Assembly (NCBI GenBank): GCA_910577605.1
Contig: CAJTON010000005.1
Coordinates: forward strand, 56,336-105,983
DNA length: 49,648 bases
Direction: 5' to 3'
DNA from: an uncultured Butyrivibrio sp.
Lineage (GTDB): Bacteria > Bacillota > Clostridia > Lachnospirales > Lachnospiraceae
Shown in pieces: positions 8,696 through 17,606 of this stretch; within the stretch, counting starts at the first letter, position 1; each line of letters starts with the position of its first letter. The translations under genes were made by a program, and so were the position numbers. A model generated the notes under the pieces. It ran no database searches and was not told the DNA's origin. It worked only from the letters and a program-made list of their open reading frames with translations.

Positions 8696-11689
8696 CTAGT
8701 CCTGAGCCAACGGTAATCCAAGCTCCTGACGCTTGTGATTGATCTCGGCGTTTACATAGTTTATTTTGTCCATAAGCTCCTCTCTTGGAGTAGCTGTATC
8801 CGTTTCCGTAGTAACGGTATAGAAAGCGTTGTTGACGTTACGCCATGAGTAATATCCTCCGGGAACCTGAGGAATACCTTTAATGTAGGTGAAAGCCTCC
8901 TCAAGAGCCTCAAGCGTGTCAACGGGCCAAGGCATATTCGCGAATGCCTCAAGGTTCGCCGTGGGAACACGGGCTGCCGAGCCCATCAGCGTTTCCATCT
9001 CCCTGCCGTACTGCGTCTGAACGTCGGCGGAGGTCCACCATTTAAGGAAATCCCAGCATGCGTCCGGATGCTCAGTATTCGACATGATTATACTTGCAAG
9101 TCCCGTACATCCTGTGCTTCTGTCGATAGTACCGTCCTCCTTCAAGGTTCCGGGTACAGTCGTGAAATCCCAAAGTCCCGCAATATCCGGAGCGGATATT
9201 ACAAGGTTGTTGTATGTTGTATAATCCGCTATGATTATCGGACACTCGCCGGTCCTGAAACGTTCCTCGGCGTTAGTCTCCTTATCAAGCTTATAATCGG
9301 TGTAATACTCACAGTATTCCTTAAAAGTATTGACGGCTATATCCGAATCAAGAAGCGACCTGTCGCCGTTCTCGCTGTAATATTCTCCGCCGTTCTGATA
9401 AAGCAGCATCGCGTATATCTGCTCGCTAGGAAGCATTCCGAATTCCATCTGGTTCTTCGCAAGCACCGTCATCGCCACCTTAACGTCGTCCCATGTCTGC
9501 GGGATCTCCATTCCAAGCTCCGCGAGTATATCTTTACGGTAGAACATAACCGGGAAAGTCGTGGTTTCCGGAAGCGCGTATGTCGCGCCGTCAAACTGGA
9601 ACGGCGTCAGCGACGCGCCCGAAAATCTCTTTAGCACTTCGTCCAGATCGTCAAACTGGGAAAGATCCAGAACGGCGTTACGGACTCCGTAGTTAACCGG
9701 CGTATCGTTACCCGTATTAAGCACCGCGCCCGCGATTCCGGCGGTATTGGCTACCTGTATAGCCACGTCCGGTCCTTCGCCCGCAAGCTCCGCCCTCAGC
9801 AGCGTTGACATATCGACAAGCTGAACGTTGACGTTGACGCCGTACTTATTGGTGAAAGATTCGTCTATCATTGATTTTATTACGTTGGCCTGATCTCGTC
9901 CCGAGCCGATCCAGAGAGTGATCGTAGGGTTATCATCTCCGTCCTCGGCTACATTACCGATCTGATTGTAATCAATTACGAAAGAATAGAACAGTCTCTG
10001 CATTTCGTATCCGAATTTGCCGAAGAAATTACTCTTTTTATATTTTATATCCTGATCGCTTGAGTATATGTTTATCTTGTCGATCGCAAGAGGCTGCGCC
10101 ATAACTGAAGTAACCCAGTTACCGCAAGCGCGCACGTTGATCTTAAACGCTCCCACAGTTCTTACGAAATACTCCGCGTCCTCTATAAGATCGTCAAGCT
10201 GATCCCTCATGGTCCTGAGAACGGTTTCCTTATCGGAGTTCTTTCCGACAAGAGCCCTGAGTTTTTCGATAGCGTCGTTAAGGTCGTCTCTTACGGCAAC
10301 CAGCTCGTCATGAAGCTGCGGAAGAGTAGCCTCGATCTGATAGTCGCGGTAAGTGTCAGGCGATACGCCCGTAACCTTGATAACCTCACGGTAGATTCCG
10401 TTGAGCTGCTGAACGCAGTCCGAAACCTGGCTGATTATCTGTGAGAAATCGCCGAGCACAACTTCCATGCGGATAGTGTGATGTCCTTCCTCAAGATAGA
10501 AAGAATAAGGCGTTCCGGTTCCGTCCGAAATTGTATCCTCTCTCCAGCTCTGACCGTAATTGAAGCCGTATGCCTCAAGCTCCTTAAAAGGAACCTCTCC
10601 GTCTATGAAAATCTTACGCGATACATATACGCCGCGCACATAATTCTGACAGTCATGCAGGGAAATATTGTAATATCCTGTTTCGGGAACATCGAAATCC
10701 CATTCAAGCCACTGTCCGACAAGTCTCCATGAATTTCCTCCGATTGTATTGTTCCGGAGATACTTGGGACTTGCAGGCGATACTGCGGGCGACGACTGAT
10801 CCTGAATCGGATAAAGCATCTGTGAAGATGTCTTGGTAGCGTATTCGCCCTCTATTTCTATAACATGGCCCTTCGTATCCGTCGCTCCGGCAGCGTCATG
10901 CTCCGCCTTTACCTGTTCGTATGTGGGAAGCTCTTCGGCATTGGTAAGCGTCAGAGTTCTTATAAGCATCGGCTCTCTCTGAGAAAGCAGCGAAATAGTA
11001 TGTTTGCCCTTTGTAAAATATACCGAAAGAGGGGAAGTGATATATCCCTTGCTGTCGTAAACATATGATTTTATCCATTCGGGCTTCTCCACCATGCTGG
11101 GCTTGCAGTCGTTACCCTGATTGTCTCTCTCCCACTCATAAGCCGCGGAGCCGTTCACTGTGTTGTCGGACTTCTTCGCGTCAAACTCCCATATGCGGTA
11201 GAAAGAAATATAAGAAAGCTCCTTATACGGAAATTCACCGTCTACATAAATACTTCTCTCAATGGACGAGTTCTTTCCTTCTATCGGATAATAGTCCAGC
11301 GAAAGATTGTAAAAGCCCTCGTTCTGAATGTCAACTTCAAACTCAACAAGAGAGTTCTCGCTGGTATAGATGCTGTCTCCGCTCTTGCCCTCATAATCCT
11401 TATAAAGCTTTATTTCCGCGGATTGATCGTTCTCGTCATACCGGCAGCAGTCGTCAGCGTCCAGAACTATCTCGTCCTTAGGATACTTTGCTTCAAACTG
11501 CGCGACATAATCGTTGTAATACGGAATGCTTTCGTCGATCGTATACCTGCTCAGTATATCGTCGAAATCGTCCATGCTCAGATCCGTCCTGGCTACCGAC
11601 TCCCTGCTTCCCCAGGGAAAAAGCCACATGGCGGATACCGCGGCGACCGCAATGGCAACGATCTTTTTCCATGCTCCTTTTCGTTTCAT
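8696..11689 (-). CDS. solute-binding protein fused to two N-terminal carbohydrate-binding-like domains
   Basis: 997 residues, about twice the usual length. The signal peptide (about 1-33) has no lipobox cysteine. Two similar beta-sandwich-like modules follow: about 75-250 (IYVDGEFPYKEL) and 275-410 (IFIDGEVPFKEL). These are internal repeats resembling CBM6/35 galactose-binding folds. A helical linker (about 415-510) and another beta region lead to a family-1-type extracellular solute-binding domain (about 588-990: ITLWIGSGRDQANVIKSMI, later ETTTFPVMFYRKDILAELG). It lies immediately upstream of a permease pair and starts 4 bp after the YesL gene. Without a lipid anchor it must be held at the membrane another way or be secreted. 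Probable role: capture of mannan fragments at the surface and delivery to the permeases. Confidence 0.85.
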   Translation of the reverse strand: MKRKGAWKKIVAIAVAAVSAMWLFPWGSRESVARTDLSMDDFDDILSRYTIDESIPYYNDYVAQFEAKYPKDEIVLDADDCCRYDENDQSAEIKLYKDYEGKSGDSIYTSENSLVEFEVDIQNEGFYNLSLDYYPIEGKNSSIERSIYVDGEFPYKELSYISFYRIWEFDAKKSDNTVNGSAAYEWERDNQGNDCKPSMVEKPEWIKSYVYDSKGYITSPLSVYFTKGKHTISLLSQREPMLIRTLTLTNAEELPTYEQVKAEHDAAGATDTKGHVIEIEGEYATKTSSQMLYPIQDQSSPAVSPASPKYLRNNTIGGNSWRLVGQWLEWDFDVPETGYYNISLHDCQNYVRGVYVSRKIFIDGEVPFKELEAYGFNYGQSWREDTISDGTGTPYSFYLEEGHHTIRMEVVLGDFSQIISQVSDCVQQLNGIYREVIKVTGVSPDTYRDYQIEATLPQLHDELVAVRDDLNDAIEKLRALVGKNSDKETVLRTMRDQLDDLIEDAEYFVRTVGAFKINVRACGNWVTSVMAQPLAIDKINIYSSDQDIKYKKSNFFGKFGYEMQRLFYSFVIDYNQIGNVAEDGDDNPTITLWIGSGRDQANVIKSMIDESFTNKYGVNVNVQLVDMSTLLRAELAGEGPDVAIQVANTAGIAGAVLNTGNDTPVNYGVRNAVLDLSQFDDLDEVLKRFSGASLTPFQFDGATYALPETTTFPVMFYRKDILAELGMEIPQTWDDVKVAMTVLAKNQMEFGMLPSEQIYAMLLYQNGGEYYSENGDRSLLDSDIAVNTFKEYCEYYTDYKLDKETNAEERFRTGECPIIIADYTTYNNLVISAPDIAGLWDFTTVPGTLKEDGTIDRSTGCTGLASIIMSNTEHPDACWDFLKWWTSADVQTQYGREMETLMGSAARVPTANLEAFANMPWPVDTLEALEEAFTYIKGIPQVPGGYYSWRNVNNAFYTVTTETDTATPREELMDKINYVNAEINHKRQELGLPLAQD

Positions 11690-11692
11690 GCC

Positions 11693-12391
11693 CTACCTCT
11701 TTTCTGCGTCATTTCTGTTGCCAGAATTCTGCTTATCTGTCTTTTTGCCCTCATAATACCATGAATCGTCGTCTTCCTCCGGTTCAGGCATATACGCGAG
11801 CAGCGCTCTTTCCATCATAAAAGTTATTACGAAACACCATACGCCCGGGACCAGAATTATACATGCCATCGGCAGGTAAAAAAACTGCGCCCACCCCAGA
11901 AGTACGGTTCCGACAACAAGAGCAACTGTTATCGGGAAAAATCTTATACACATGACAAACGCCAGCTTCCACATGGATCCGACCTTCATCTCAAACCGTG
12001 ACAATATCGGAAAAATATAGCATATTACGCCAGTGCTTGCCGTCATGAGTATTAAATATATAACAGACATGGATTTACCCATATCCGTGTCAAGAGCCAG
12101 AAGAATATTTCTTCCGAAATATAATATGGCAAACCACGCCAGTATTTCAAAAGTGATAAGGCAGCCCTTTGCGAGTGTTCTTTTCATGGAGGAAAAGAAC
12201 TCGCCAAGGGCAGTACCTCTGTTTCTTCTTACGCTCTTTATCACTGAATAATATAGAGAAGCAAACGAACTGCCCGCCGTGATCACCGGTATGCAGCACA
12301 CGAGAAATACCACGCTGAGCATTATCAGTTCGCCCGTTTTACGGAGAAATTCCATGAATCTTCCGTCATAGGAAAATACTTTTTTAAACAA
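11693..12391 (-). CDS. YesL-like (DUF624) membrane protein
   Basis: Polytopic membrane protein of about 232 residues with the family's CCIPVITAGSSFASLYY motif after the first helix and four to five further helices. I place the start at a TTG (12389-12391) that has AAGGAAG 5-6 nt upstream; a TTG 18 bp earlier has no ribosome site. YesL proteins accompany sugar-importer operons in Firmicutes, but their biochemical role is not established. The acidic and Lys-rich C-terminal tail (PEPEEDDDSWYYEGKK) is cytoplasmic or external by hydrophobicity alone. Gaps of 50 bp from the GH26 gene and 4 bp to the binding-protein gene indicate one operon. Confidence 0.8.
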   Translation of the reverse strand: MFKKVFSYDGRFMEFLRKTGELIMLSVVFLVCCIPVITAGSSFASLYYSVIKSVRRNRGTALGEFFSSMKRTLAKGCLITFEILAWFAILYFGRNILLALDTDMGKSMSVIYLILMTASTGVICYIFPILSRFEMKVGSMWKLAFVMCIRFFPITVALVVGTVLLGWAQFFYLPMACIILVPGVWCFVITFMMERALLAYMPEPEEDDDSWYYEGKKTDKQNSGNRNDAEKR

Positions 12392-12441
12392 TGTTTCTTC
12401 CTTTCGCAAAGAATATGATCAGCGTTTTATGTAACAAAGCC

Positions 12442-14010
12442 TCAGTTGCCCGCTTCATATTCCTTGAGATTCGGAAGCTCGTCAAGCGTAATGACTATCT
12501 CGCTCTCATACGCCGACTTCAAAACCTCTTTTTCTGTGTACTGGTCGTTGTATGTAAAGAATCCGCCGTCTTTAGCGACAAACTCTCCGCCCCATGTACA
12601 CCACATTCCCCACATGGCGCCGTCCCTCTTTGCAAGCTCGGGATCAAACACGCAGCCATTCTCCGAAAGAATAACCATTTTGGAGGTATTCGTATAATAA
12701 ACTGCTTCAAGATATTTATTAACCTGAGAAGTGTAGACTCTTTCGCCCGGATAAATATCCTCGCCGATGATATCAACATACTCGTCGCCCGGATACCAGT
12801 CCTTATTCTGTCCGTTCCACACCCAGATAAGATTGTTAAGTCCGTATTCATTGGTAAGCTTATCATAAAGAAGCTTATATAATTCTATGTACGCTTCAGG
12901 TCCCGAAGCACCCCACCAGAACCATCCGCCGCTGGCCTCGTGAAGAGGGCGCCAAAGTACGGGGACGTCATTGTCCTGAAGTATCTTGAGCTGTTCAGCT
13001 ATCGCTTCTATGTCCTTCATAAGAAGGTCGTACCCTTCCTGATCCTCGCCGTTCATGATCTTCTTGAGATTGATGTTGGTTGAATCAGTGTAAAAGCCTC
13101 TGAACCATTCGCCCGTCAGATATTTAGAGGGAGCGTTCCAGTGCCAGCAGAAAGTAACTATTCCGCCCTCCTCGCTAAACTGGATAGCGTGATCCGTCGA
13201 TTTTCCGGAGCTTCCGTTTTCAACTCTCGAAGGCGTGTACTCCATAAAATCAAGTCCGAGAACAGCCGGCAGCTTGCCCGTAGCGTCCTTTATCACCCTG
13301 AACTCTTTTCCGTTCATTCCGGTATCGCAGTTCTGACCGGAAAGAATGTTATTGCCGTATGTATCCGCAAGATAGCTCATAAGCCTCTTGGTCGATTCGG
13401 TAGCGTTAGGATTCACAGGCTGAGAAGACACGTCGTATATCGCCGGATCTATAGGCGCCGAAGTCTGAACGGTGATCTTGTCGAGAAGAATCCATCCCCA
13501 TTCGCCCGAAATCTTGATCTCATGCTTTCCCGTTTCAAAATATACCTTTGTTACCACGGAATCCTCAAAATCGGATTTCTCACTCACTATTTTGCCGACA
13601 TTGGAGCCGTCAATATCTATAAAGTTCTCCTTATGACCTCCTGAACTCGCGTTGGTGATAAGAAGATCGTAGAAACCGTCTTTATCGACCTCAACAGTTA
13701 CAGTACAGCTTCCCGCTTTCTCCGTAAAGCCCTCTACATAACCCGTACCGCTGTACCCTGTCTTATCCTTTCCCACTTTGGTTCCGCCCTCGCATACTCC
13801 GTCCTCAGCCTCATAAACCCCCGCGACCTCAGGCACAAACGGTTCAGTTTCCTTTCGTGTTTCCGTTTGCGCGCCGGTGGAATCCTCCAAAGTATTTTCC
13901 GCAGACGTACTGTTTCCTTCCGCGCTGCTCCCATCGTTTCCGCATGCCGCAAGACTCACGCTCATAGCCAAAGCAAGCCCCGCACCTATAACCCGAAATG
14001 CTTTTCTCAT
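12442..14010 (-). CDS. lipoprotein GH26 beta-mannanase with N-terminal CBM35-like domain
   Basis: 522 residues; hydrolyses beta-1,4-mannosidic bonds in mannan, glucomannan or galactomannan outside the cell. The lipobox is VSLAAC with Cys23. An acidic Ser/Thr linker (24-60) is followed by a CBM35-like beta-sandwich (about 62-183: GVYEAEDGV, then GWILLDKITVQ) and a GH26 barrel (about 205-500). The GH26 motif WRPLHEASGGWFWWG contains the acid/base Glu358 and VILSENG contains the nucleophile Glu450; HWNAPS is also typical. It is first in the operon, directly behind a strong promoter (14082-14110). Activity on other beta-glycans cannot be excluded, but both catalytic glutamates are present. Confidence 0.9.
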   Translation of the reverse strand: MRKAFRVIGAGLALAMSVSLAACGNDGSSAEGNSTSAENTLEDSTGAQTETRKETEPFVPEVAGVYEAEDGVCEGGTKVGKDKTGYSGTGYVEGFTEKAGSCTVTVEVDKDGFYDLLITNASSGGHKENFIDIDGSNVGKIVSEKSDFEDSVVTKVYFETGKHEIKISGEWGWILLDKITVQTSAPIDPAIYDVSSQPVNPNATESTKRLMSYLADTYGNNILSGQNCDTGMNGKEFRVIKDATGKLPAVLGLDFMEYTPSRVENGSSGKSTDHAIQFSEEGGIVTFCWHWNAPSKYLTGEWFRGFYTDSTNINLKKIMNGEDQEGYDLLMKDIEAIAEQLKILQDNDVPVLWRPLHEASGGWFWWGASGPEAYIELYKLLYDKLTNEYGLNNLIWVWNGQNKDWYPGDEYVDIIGEDIYPGERVYTSQVNKYLEAVYYTNTSKMVILSENGCVFDPELAKRDGAMWGMWCTWGGEFVAKDGGFFTYNDQYTEKEVLKSAYESEIVITLDELPNLKEYEAGN

Positions 14011-14028
14011 TGCCTCTCCTTAACGCTG

Positions 14029-14048
14029 TTTTGAAAGTTTTGTCAAAA
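14029..14048. repeat. short inverted repeat in GH26 5' leader, possible operator
   Basis: TTTTGA and TCAAAA arms separated by 8 bp lie between the promoter and the GH26 start codon. The position suits a regulator site controlling the mannan operon, but the arms are short and AT-rich and no regulator gene is nearby, so this is tentative. Confidence 0.25.
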
Positions 14049-14081
14049 GTTACTTAATATCATAATCAGTTCATTGTGAAA

Positions 14082-14110
14082 ATTATACAACTTTTTCTCA
14101 TAATAATCAA
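14082..14110 (-). promoter_or_regulatory. sigma-A promoter of the mannan operon
   Basis: On the minus strand TTGATT (plus 14105-14110) is followed by a 17-bp spacer and TATAAT (plus 14082-14087), a near-consensus housekeeping promoter about 70 bp upstream of the GH26 start. It lies downstream of the SGNH-gene terminator, so the GH26 operon is an independent unit. Confidence 0.75.
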
Positions 14111-14193
14111 TATTTTTTTTATTTTTGTTTATACTCTCGTCACATTTCATTCACAATTTACGTTTTCGTGAGTATTTTTGTCACAAAATTCCA

Positions 14194-14224
14194 TAAAAAT
14201 ACCCCGGCGGTCGGATACCGCCGG
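14194..14224 (-). terminator. intrinsic terminator after the SGNH esterase gene
   Basis: A perfect 8-bp GC-rich stem (CCGGCGGT/ACCGCCGG, loop of 5) is followed on the minus strand by GGTATTTTTAT. It separates the esterase gene from the GH26 promoter. Confidence 0.8.
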
Positions 14225-14255
14225 AGCATAATTTTTATGTATATTAATCAAATTT

Positions 14256-15566
14256 TTATGAAGCCAAAAGTCCTAACAGGTCGAACACGTCGCCCTTTGA
14301 GTCGGGCGCTTTCTTTATCACGACCGTATGCTTTGCTTTCTCATCCGATGAATAAACCTCCTCGGCAGTTATCGCGTTGCCCCAGCCTCCGGGGAAATCC
14401 GCGTCTATCGTCCTCATGTTCTCGCCGTCCACATATATTTCAAACTGACCGCTCTTTCCGTCCGTCGTATCATAATACAAAATGCCAAGACTTCTGAACT
14501 CGGCGGTAAACGTTATCTCGCCGTCGCCCTCGGAGCACACCCATCCGTTGGGGAACTGGTCGCAGACCTTCTGCTCCTTAAAAGTTCCAAGAGAATCGGG
14601 GGTTATATTAGTACTGTCAAGTATCTCCGCGTCAAGATATATATCCTTCGTGACCGGGGAAGCGCCAAAGTCCTCCGGTTCCTCAATACTGTCACAAACC
14701 TCATAAACGCTGTTAAGATATTTCCATATTATCTCGCCCGTTATGGCGTGTCCTAAAGTCGAAGGATGGACCGTGTCGCCGGAAAGCTCTTCGGCGGTAA
14801 AAATATTGTTCTTCATCATATCGCTTATGACATTAGAATAGCTTACCATCGGAAGCTTGTAACCGAAACCCACGAAAACATGACTGCCCTGCGCGGTCGA
14901 GCCGTTAGTCTGCGACATATAAAGAAGCATGACCGCGGGCTTGCTTTCGGAAAGCAGTATCTTGCGCACGAGATTGTCATACGATTTTTTGTAAAACATG
15001 GAATCAGCGTCGTTGACGGAATATTCCACAAGGACGAGATCGGGCTTATGGTCAAGCACGTCTTTCTGTACTCTGTGAACTCCGAGGTACGAATCCGTTC
15101 CTCCTATTCCGGCGTTTATGAACTCAAAATCACCGTCCGGGAATGTTGTTTTCCACCATTCAAAAAATATGTCCGCATAGCATTTTCTGAAACCGACTTC
15201 GGAATCCTTCTTTCCGTTTGAGATAGTTCCCTGAGTTATAGAGCCTCCTATGCAGGCGATAGTTACCTTCTCGCCCTTTGCCGCCTTGCGCATAACAGCT
15301 GCAAGCGCCTTGTCGTCACAGCTGGACCACTGGTCGGCAAGCGCCATCTCCTCGCCGGACACATAATCGGTAAGCGCCGCCGGCGCTTTATTGCCCGGCT
15401 TCTCCTCCGCCGTACCGCTCTCGCCCGGAGCCGATTCCGTTTCTTTGATATCTTCCTTGGACGTTTCCGGCGTCTTGCTGTCTGAAGAACCGTCGCCGCA
15501 GGCGCAAAGTCCCGCCGATACAGCCAAAGCCAACGCCATTGCCGCAGCTAAAAATCTCTTTCTCAA
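14256..15566 (-). CDS. lipoprotein SGNH/GDSL esterase, probable glycan O-acetylesterase
   Basis: 436 residues, started by a TTG (15564-15566) with GGAGG 8 nt upstream. The signal peptide ends in a cysteine pair (Cys21/Cys23; the lipobox most likely uses Cys23), followed by an acidic linker. The SGNH core spans about 98-290. Block I is IGGSITQG with nucleophile Ser109, block II is AGIGGTDSY, block III is VEYSVNDAD with Asn185 in a variant setting, and block V is DTVHP with Asp264 and His267. A C-terminal beta-rich domain of about 130 residues follows. Next to a GH26 mannanase the likely role is removal of acetyl groups from mannan before or during hydrolysis. It has its own terminator and lies 44 bp behind the flavo-diiron gene. 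Confidence 0.8.
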   Translation of the reverse strand: MRKRFLAAAMALALAVSAGLCACGDGSSDSKTPETSKEDIKETESAPGESGTAEEKPGNKAPAALTDYVSGEEMALADQWSSCDDKALAAVMRKAAKGEKVTIACIGGSITQGTISNGKKDSEVGFRKCYADIFFEWWKTTFPDGDFEFINAGIGGTDSYLGVHRVQKDVLDHKPDLVLVEYSVNDADSMFYKKSYDNLVRKILLSESKPAVMLLYMSQTNGSTAQGSHVFVGFGYKLPMVSYSNVISDMMKNNIFTAEELSGDTVHPSTLGHAITGEIIWKYLNSVYEVCDSIEEPEDFGASPVTKDIYLDAEILDSTNITPDSLGTFKEQKVCDQFPNGWVCSEGDGEITFTAEFRSLGILYYDTTDGKSGQFEIYVDGENMRTIDADFPGGWGNAITAEEVYSSDEKAKHTVVIKKAPDSKGDVFDLLGLLAS

Positions 15567-15610
15567 TACCGTTTCCTCCTTAAATCAATATACTTTATAC
15601 AATCCCCGTA

Positions 15611-16762
15611 CTACAAAAGCTCTTTTGCCATCGCTTCAAGCTGCGCTCTGCTTTCGTCGTTCAGCGCCGACTTTATCGTAACCGTCGTGCTGAGGAAAGT
15701 AATATTCTTGCTTTCTTCAAAATTCTTGCGCATACCTCTTGCCGCCACGGGAGCCCATGAACCGTTCTCGATAAAACCGATAGTACGGTTCTGATATCCG
15801 CGTTCGGTAAGGCAGTCGATAAACTGCTTCATAAACGGGAAAAACTCTCCGTTGTAAGTAGTCGTCGCAAGCACAAGCTTGCCGTAACGGAACGCGTCCT
15901 CAACCGCCTCCGCCATGTCCTCCCTCGCCAGATCGCATACGACTACCTTCGGGCATCCGCCGTCCTTGAGCATCTGTGCAAGCTCAAGCACCGCCTTCTT
16001 TGTGTGTCCGTAAACCGAAGTATAGGCTATCATAACGCCCTCGGATTCCACAGAATAAGAAGACCATATATTATAAAGATTGATATAGTATCCGAGATTC
16101 TCGGTAAGTACGGGACCGTGAAGAGGGCATATTATCTGAATGTCAAGCGCCGAAGCCTTTTTAAGCAGCTCCTGTACCTGCATTCCGTATTTGCCCACGA
16201 TTCCCATGTAATAACGGCGCGCCTCGCACGCCCAGTCCTCCTCAACATCCAAAGCCCCGAATTTGCCGAAGCCGTCCGCGGAGAAAAGGACCTTATCCGC
16301 CGAATCGTACGTCACCATTACCTCCGGCCAGTGTACCATCGGAGCCATTACAAACGTCAAAGTATGCTTTCCAAGTTCAAGCGTCGTCCCCTCGCTTGCC
16401 ACAATACGCCTGTCCGCATAATCGGTTCCGAAAAACGCCTTCATCATATTGAACGCAACCGCGGTAGCCACAACCTTTGTTTCCGGATTAAGCTCCATAA
16501 ATCTTGCAACATTCGCCGAATGGTCCGGCTCCATATGCTGCACGATAAGATAATCGACGCTCCTGCCGCAAAGCTCCGCCTTGAGATTGGCAAGCCACTC
16601 GTCGCCGAAATCCGCCTCCACGGTATCCATAACGGCAATTTTTTCGTCCATGATAACATAAGAGTTATATGCCATACCGTTCTCGACAACATACTGTCCC
16701 TCAAAAAGATCGACCTTATGATCGTTTACTCCAATATACTTTATATCTCTCGTTATATACAT
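15611..16762 (-). CDS. FprA-type flavo-diiron protein (O2/NO reductase)
   Basis: 383 residues from the ATG at 16760-16762, which has GGAGG 7 nt upstream; two in-frame ATGs further upstream sit on or before that site. The N-terminal metallo-beta-lactamase-like domain (about 1-245) has the diiron signature QHMEPDHSANV (His76, Glu78, Asp80, His81), MVHWPEVMVTY, LFSADGFGKFG and PLHGPVL. The C-terminal flavodoxin domain (about 255-383) starts with an FMN-binding YTSVYGHTKKAV. Such cytosolic proteins reduce O2 to water or NO to N2O in anaerobes, protecting them from oxidative or nitrosative stress. No fused rubredoxin is present, so an external electron donor is needed. It is transcribed divergently from the HlyIII-type gene. 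Confidence 0.9.
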   Translation of the reverse strand: MYITRDIKYIGVNDHKVDLFEGQYVVENGMAYNSYVIMDEKIAVMDTVEADFGDEWLANLKAELCGRSVDYLIVQHMEPDHSANVARFMELNPETKVVATAVAFNMMKAFFGTDYADRRIVASEGTTLELGKHTLTFVMAPMVHWPEVMVTYDSADKVLFSADGFGKFGALDVEEDWACEARRYYMGIVGKYGMQVQELLKKASALDIQIICPLHGPVLTENLGYYINLYNIWSSYSVESEGVMIAYTSVYGHTKKAVLELAQMLKDGGCPKVVVCDLAREDMAEAVEDAFRYGKLVLATTTYNGEFFPFMKQFIDCLTERGYQNRTIGFIENGSWAPVAARGMRKNFEESKNITFLSTTVTIKSALNDESRAQLEAMAKELL

Positions 16763-16791
16763 TTCCATTCCTCCCAAAATAATCTGCGCCC

Positions 16792-16800
16792 ATTGTATCA
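16792..16800 (-). promoter_or_regulatory. possible extended -10 promoter of the flavo-diiron gene
   Basis: On the minus strand TGATACAAT combines an extended TG with a TACAAT -10 box, about 30 bp before the ATG; the matching -35 (TGGATT, 17 bp upstream) is poor. Position is the main support. Confidence 0.4.
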
Positions 16801-16879
16801 CATTTTTTCCGCAAAATCCATAGTATTGTCACATATTATTTTGCTTTGCGGATATAATAATGCCGGAGGTGGAAAAAAT

Positions 16880-17530
16880 ATGCTGACTAAAATAAAAGAA
16901 CCCGGAAGCGCGATAACTCATTTTATAGGGATGGTACTGGCGGCTCTCGCCGCGATCCCGATGCTTCTGCGCGCGGCGTCAGCCTCCTCCCCGAAGGTCG
17001 TAGTATCTCTTTTTATTTTCGCCGTAAGTCTGATAGGGCTTTACACGGCAAGCACCGCCTACCACACTTTCGACATTTCGCCCCGTGTGAACACCTTTCT
17101 TCAGAAAATCGACCACATTATGATTTCCGTGCTTATAGCGGGCACCTACACGCCCGTCTGCACGGCGGTCATCGGCGGATCGGAGGGCAGAATCACCCTG
17201 ATAATCATATGGTCGCTCGCTTTACTTCAGACAATTCTCAACATATTCTATATCGACTGCCCCAAATGGCTCTCGTCGGTGATCTACATCGGAATGGGCT
17301 GGATTTGTGTCCACGCCTTCGGCACGATACTCAGCTCGATAGGCACGGCAGGCTTTATACTTCTTCTCTCGGGCGGGATCGTATACACCGCCGGAGGCGT
17401 GGTGTACGCCTTGAAGCTCCCCGGCTTCAACAGCCGCCACCCCGCCTTCGGCACTCACGAGATCTTCCATTTGTTCGTGCTGGCGGGAAGCGTTCTGCAC
17501 TTCCTTCTTATGTTTATTTATGTTAAATAA
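16880..17530 (+). CDS. hemolysin III / YqfA-type seven-helix membrane protein
   Basis: 216 residues from the ATG at 16880 (GGAGGTGG 7-8 nt upstream); the same frame stays open far upstream, but that part is antisense to the flavo-diiron gene. About seven membrane helices are present. The family's histidine and acidic residues are visible in STAYHTF, KIDHIMISVLIAGTY and FGTHEIFHLFVLAGSVLHF, which match the metal site of the PAQR/HlyIII superfamily. The physiological role in bacteria is unsettled; the name hemolysin is historical. It has a divergent promoter region shared with the flavo-diiron gene. Confidence 0.88.
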   Translation: MLTKIKEPGSAITHFIGMVLAALAAIPMLLRAASASSPKVVVSLFIFAVSLIGLYTASTAYHTFDISPRVNTFLQKIDHIMISVLIAGTYTPVCTAVIGGSEGRITLIIIWSLALLQTILNIFYIDCPKWLSSVIYIGMGWICVHAFGTILSSIGTAGFILLLSGGIVYTAGGVVYALKLPGFNSRHPAFGTHEIFHLFVLAGSVLHFLLMFIYVK

Positions 17531-17560
17531 AGAAGGGACCGCCGCTTTACCGGCAGTCCC
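17525..17560 (-). terminator. intrinsic terminator between convergent genes
   Basis: Stem GGGAC.GCCG / CGGC.GTCCC with one mismatch and a 6-nt loop (17535-17560). On the minus strand it is followed by TTCTTTATTT, so it ends the 17607-18098 gene; it lies just after the stop of the HlyIII-type gene and may also slow plus-strand transcription. Confidence 0.65.
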
Positions 17561-17606
17561 GCAGAATTCCCTCAAGCGCGCCCCAGTCCATGACCGCGCC
17601 CCCTGT

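Noticed and set aside
16004..16879. Upstream extension of the HlyIII-type reading frame to 508 codons
   Set aside because: It is antisense to the intact flavo-diiron gene. The ATG at 16880 has a strong ribosome site and starts exactly where HlyIII similarity begins.
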